Below, in pieces: positions 6,882 through 8,806 of a stretch of DNA of 8,806 nt (position 1 is its first letter; each line of letters opens with the position of its first letter). This DNA is from JAVHQB01 sp049299915. GTDB taxonomy: Bacteria > Patescibacteriota > Minisyncoccia > UBA6257 > JAVHQB01. The DNA lies in the NCBI GenBank assembly GCA_049299915.1, contig JBAQYG010000007.1, positions 1 to 8,806 of the forward strand. The letters are read 5' to 3'. The position numbers and the translations under genes are program-made. The notes beneath the pieces were generated by a model that was not told the DNA's origin, ran no database searches, and was given only the letters and a program-made list of their open reading frames with translations.

Positions 6882-8051
6882 ATGAATTTTAATAAAAAAG
6901 GATTTACTCTAGTTGAACTCTTAGTTGTTATGGGTATTTTAGGAGTTTTGATGTCGGTCACTATTTTGGTGATTAATCCAGCTGAGTATTTAAGAAGAGC
7001 CCGTGACACTCAAAGGGTTACCGATTTAAATACTCTAAACAACGCCATCAATCTTTACATAGCCAATAATCATAATATTTTAGATTTAGTTATTCCTCAG
7101 GATTGTTACTTCAGCGCCACTAACGGATTTCTTACTATTGACGGCAGTGGTTATTGTGCTAATGGTTATTATACTTCAAATACTTCTAGGGCCACTGACG
7201 GAACAGGTTGGCTTCCTATTAATTTAGATATAGACGGCAATTCACCTTTTAGTGCTTTACCAATAGACCCTCAAAATGATGTTATGTATTATGAAGTTGT
7301 AGCGAATGCTACAAATAACACATTCGCTAATTTATTTTTTCCAAAGGCTTCCGCTTATATGGGAGGTGGCGGATCTTATACTTATCAATATTTTCATAGT
7401 TATGGCTTTACAGCTGCGGTCGATGGCACTTATAAGCTAGTAACTAAAATGGAGTCGCAGTCTTATACTAATCAAATGGCAAATGACGGAGGGACCTCAG
7501 AAGAATATTATGAAACTGGTTCGGGGATTTCTCTTCCTATAGAACCTGGTCCATCTCCCACAACTACCACCACTACTCCACCAGGCCCCAAACAGATTTT
7601 TGTTACCACTGGAACATGGAATGGCAATTTAGGAGGACTTACTGGCGCAGCTGCTAAATGTCAAACAGCAGCAATTAACGCGGGTTTAAGCGGTACCTAT
7701 GTAGCATGGCTTTCAGGAGATGGTTATTATGCTAGTGACTATACATCATCTGCTAATTATTATATTTTAGTAGATACCACCCGGGTTGCTGATAGTGAAG
7801 AAGATCTTACTGATGGGACCTTACAAACAGCCATAAATAAAGATGAGTATAGTAATGCGAGAAACACAGCCGTATGGACTGGGACTGATTCCATGGGCTA
7901 TGATTCTGGATATACCTGTACTGATTGGACCAATTCTACTAGTGGTATTTCAGGTACAGCTGGACTTTCTTCGGCTGCTGACCAGACCTGGACTGACAAC
8001 GGAACGGCTGCTTGTAATTCTTTAAAAAGTTTATATTGCGTTGAGCAATAA
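6882..8051 (+). CDS. Type IV prepilin-like adhesin with one C-terminal DUF1554-type domain
   Basis: Probable pilus-associated surface adhesin. The leader is short and canonical: MNFNKKG, then cleavage before FTLVELLVVMG (Glu +5) and a hydrophobic helix to about residue 30, followed by NPAEYLRRARDTQR. The pilin domain has a Cys pair (C75, C92) and the GTGWLPINL...LPIDPQND pattern also seen in the gene at 2111. A short stalk of six Thr with prolines (227-236) precedes one DUF1554-type domain (about 237-389): IFVTTGTWNGNLGGLTG, AAKCQ, AWLSG, DLTDGTL, VWTGT, then CTDWT and the terminal LYCVEQ. Four cysteines could form two disulfides. At 389 residues it is a simpler version of the 670-residue paralogue, lacking the FnIII domain and second repeat. 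The leader has no Shine-Dalgarno. A receiver-domain gene follows after 63 bp, with no clear terminator between. Ligand binding is inferred, not seen. Confidence 0.85.
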   Translation: MNFNKKGFTLVELLVVMGILGVLMSVTILVINPAEYLRRARDTQRVTDLNTLNNAINLYIANNHNILDLVIPQDCYFSATNGFLTIDGSGYCANGYYTSNTSRATDGTGWLPINLDIDGNSPFSALPIDPQNDVMYYEVVANATNNTFANLFFPKASAYMGGGGSYTYQYFHSYGFTAAVDGTYKLVTKMESQSYTNQMANDGGTSEEYYETGSGISLPIEPGPSPTTTTTTPPGPKQIFVTTGTWNGNLGGLTGAAAKCQTAAINAGLSGTYVAWLSGDGYYASDYTSSANYYILVDTTRVADSEEDLTDGTLQTAINKDEYSNARNTAVWTGTDSMGYDSGYTCTDWTNSTSGISGTAGLSSAADQTWTDNGTAACNSLKSLYCVEQ

Positions 8052-8077
8052 TTAATCTTTTCTCATCTACGACTACG

Positions 8078-8086
8078 TGCTATAAT
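8078..8086 (+). promoter_or_regulatory. Extended -10 promoter for the receiver gene
   Basis: TGC-TATAAT is a perfect extended -10. No convincing -35 lies 17 bp upstream (TTTTCT at 8058-8063). Start near 8093 gives a leader of about 22 nt. Confidence 0.5.
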
Positions 8087-8114
8087 AAAAAATACTTATA
8101 ACAACAATTTAAGA

Positions 8115-8522
8115 ATGGAAAATACAGTTAATCCAAATCAAAGTAAAAAATTAGTTCTTCTTGTAGAAGATGATCCTTTTTTGAGTAATATTTTAATGAT
8201 GAAATTACAAAAAGAAGGACTCAATGTTATTCATGCGGTGGATGGAGATGATGCTTTAACTAAACTTAATGAAGGGGAGTATGAAATGGTTCTATTAGAT
8301 TTAATTCTACCTAAAAAGAATGGTTTTGAAGTGCTAGAAACTATGCGTAGAGATTCTCGTTTTGAAAATACCCCCGTTATTATTGTTTCCAATTTGGGCC
8401 AGGACAGTGATATGGAAAAGGCGAGAAGCTTAGGGGTCATCGATTATATTGTCAAAGAAAGGCTTTCTATAGACGACCTAGTAAACAAGGTAAAATCAGA
8501 GATCCCTCAAACCACTGTTTAA
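8115..8522 (+). CDS. Stand-alone CheY-like response regulator receiver
   Basis: A single receiver (REC) domain of 135 residues, which would be phosphorylated by a histidine kinase and signal by protein-protein contact because it has no DNA-binding or enzymatic output. All catalytic positions are present: acidic pocket E18-D19-D20 (LLVEDD), phospho-acceptor D62 (VLLDLILP), Ser92 (VIIVSN), Tyr111 and Lys114 (DYIVK). The C-terminal helix (SIDDLVNKVKSEI) completes the (beta-alpha)5 fold; the first ~11 residues are a polar tail. No kinase is encoded in the window. Its position between two prepilin genes suggests, without proving, a role in pilus or adhesin control, as with PilG/PilH-like receivers. 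ATG 8115 has no Shine-Dalgarno upstream; the sequence is ACAATTTAAGA. Confidence 0.93.
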   Translation: MENTVNPNQSKKLVLLVEDDPFLSNILMMKLQKEGLNVIHAVDGDDALTKLNEGEYEMVLLDLILPKKNGFEVLETMRRDSRFENTPVIIVSNLGQDSDMEKARSLGVIDYIVKERLSIDDLVNKVKSEIPQTTV

Positions 8523-8525
8523 ATA

Positions 8526-8554
8526 TTGACAAGAAGTTTTTTTCTTTCTACAAT
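8526..8554 (+). promoter_or_regulatory. Promoter for the third prepilin gene
   Basis: Consensus TTGACA (8526-8531), 17 bp, TACAAT (8549-8554). Start near 8561 gives a long leader of about 116 nt containing a structured element. The -35 begins 3 bp after the receiver gene's stop. Confidence 0.75.
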
Positions 8555-8567
8555 TAAGAAGTAATCG

Positions 8568-8618
8568 TTTATTGGTGATGGGTCGATGAAACCACTCAGT
8601 GGAGAAAAGACCAATAAA
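8568..8618 (+). promoter_or_regulatory. Structured leader RNA element upstream of the third prepilin
   Basis: TTTATTGGT (8568-8576) and ACCAATAAA (8610-8618) form a perfect 9-bp stem enclosing 33 nt. Inside, CCAC/GTGG (8592-8602) forms a small hairpin, and GGTC (8581-8584) could compete for GACC (8609-8612). The interior is more G/C- and purine-rich than its flanks. No T-run follows, so it is not a standard terminator. I compared it from memory with fluoride, ZTP, preQ1 and c-di-GMP riboswitches and found no match. Confidence 0.5.
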
Positions 8619-8676
8619 TAATTGTTAGTTTATTTATTTTATATATAAAAATTTTAAAAACATAGTTTTTTATTTT

Positions 8677-8806
8677 ATGCCTAATAATAAAAAAGGTTTC
8701 ACTCTCATCGAACTCTTGGTAGTTATGGGAATCCTCGGTATTTTAATGGCTGTTACCATCTTGGTAATTAATCCTGCCGAATACTTAAGACGTTCTCGTG
8801 ACACCC
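8677..8806 (+). CDS. Third type IV prepilin (N-terminus only, runs off window)
   Basis: Only the first 43 codons are present. The leader MPNNKKG is followed by FTLIELLVVMG with Glu at +5 and a hydrophobic helix, then INPAEYLRRSRDT. The mature N-terminus is almost the same as that of the prepilin at 6882, differing by conservative changes (V/I, S/A, A/S), and closely related to the one at 2111. Prepilin peptidase would cleave after Gly7. Whether it also ends in a DUF1554-type domain cannot be seen here. The ATG follows TTATTTT directly, as at trmD, and there is no Shine-Dalgarno. It has its own consensus promoter and a long structured leader, unlike its two paralogues. Confidence 0.9.
   Translation, partial: MPNNKKGFTLIELLVVMGILGILMAVTILVINPAEYLRRSRDT

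Noticed and set aside
6863..6892. Nine-codon ORF starting at ATG 6863 and overlapping the second prepilin start out of frame
   Set aside because: It begins at about the predicted transcription start and has no support for translation; ATG is frequent in this A/T-rich leader.
8568..8618. Fluoride riboswitch or hammerhead ribozyme in the third prepilin leader (GGTGATGG and GATGAAAC look similar to parts of them)
   Set aside because: The remaining conserved core positions and the helix arrangement of either family are missing, and the downstream gene is a pilin rather than a fluoride exporter.

Overview
The window looks like part of a small, AT-rich genome from the Candidate Phyla Radiation (Patescibacteria). 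The evidence is the divergent 16S rRNA gene, which has substitutions in several 'universal' primer sites, the compact spacing of housekeeping genes, an SMC protein with an acidic insertion near its C-terminal head, and a series of type IV prepilins fused to lectin-like domains. I cannot place it in a class with confidence from sequence alone.

Layout, left to right: the 3' end of smc (1-1142); rpsP (bS16); a khpA-like single-KH RNA-binding protein ending in a strong terminator; a 670-residue prepilin adhesin with a poly-threonine stalk and two DUF1554-type domains around a fibronectin type III domain, ending in a nearly identical copy of the khpA terminator; trmD; an isolated 16S rRNA unit (promoter, structured leader, 16S, trailer, terminator, with no 23S, 5S or tRNA); a second prepilin with one DUF1554-type domain; a stand-alone CheY-like receiver; and the start of a third prepilin behind a structured leader. 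All genes are on the + strand, and every complete gene has a plausible promoter of its own.

The most striking observation concerns translation initiation. Helix 45 at the 3' end of the 16S gene is perfectly paired with its GGAA loop. The tail that should follow it and carry the anti-Shine-Dalgarno CCUCC instead reads AAACAUAUUUAAA. No CCUCC occurs anywhere in the trailer. Consistently, none of the seven start codons in the window has a Shine-Dalgarno sequence; their leaders are A/U-rich, several with a run like TTATTTT directly before ATG. The 16S gene is flanked by a 20-nt processing stem with 19 of 20 positions paired, which argues against an assembly chimera.

The second theme is a pilin-adhesin family. 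Three prepilins sharing nearly the same N-terminal helix are interleaved with housekeeping genes, and the two complete ones display cysteine-containing DUF1554-type domains on threonine-rich stalks. One appears to have been inserted between khpA and trmD, which commonly share an operon. This suggests surface attachment, perhaps to host cells, with the receiver protein as a possible control element.
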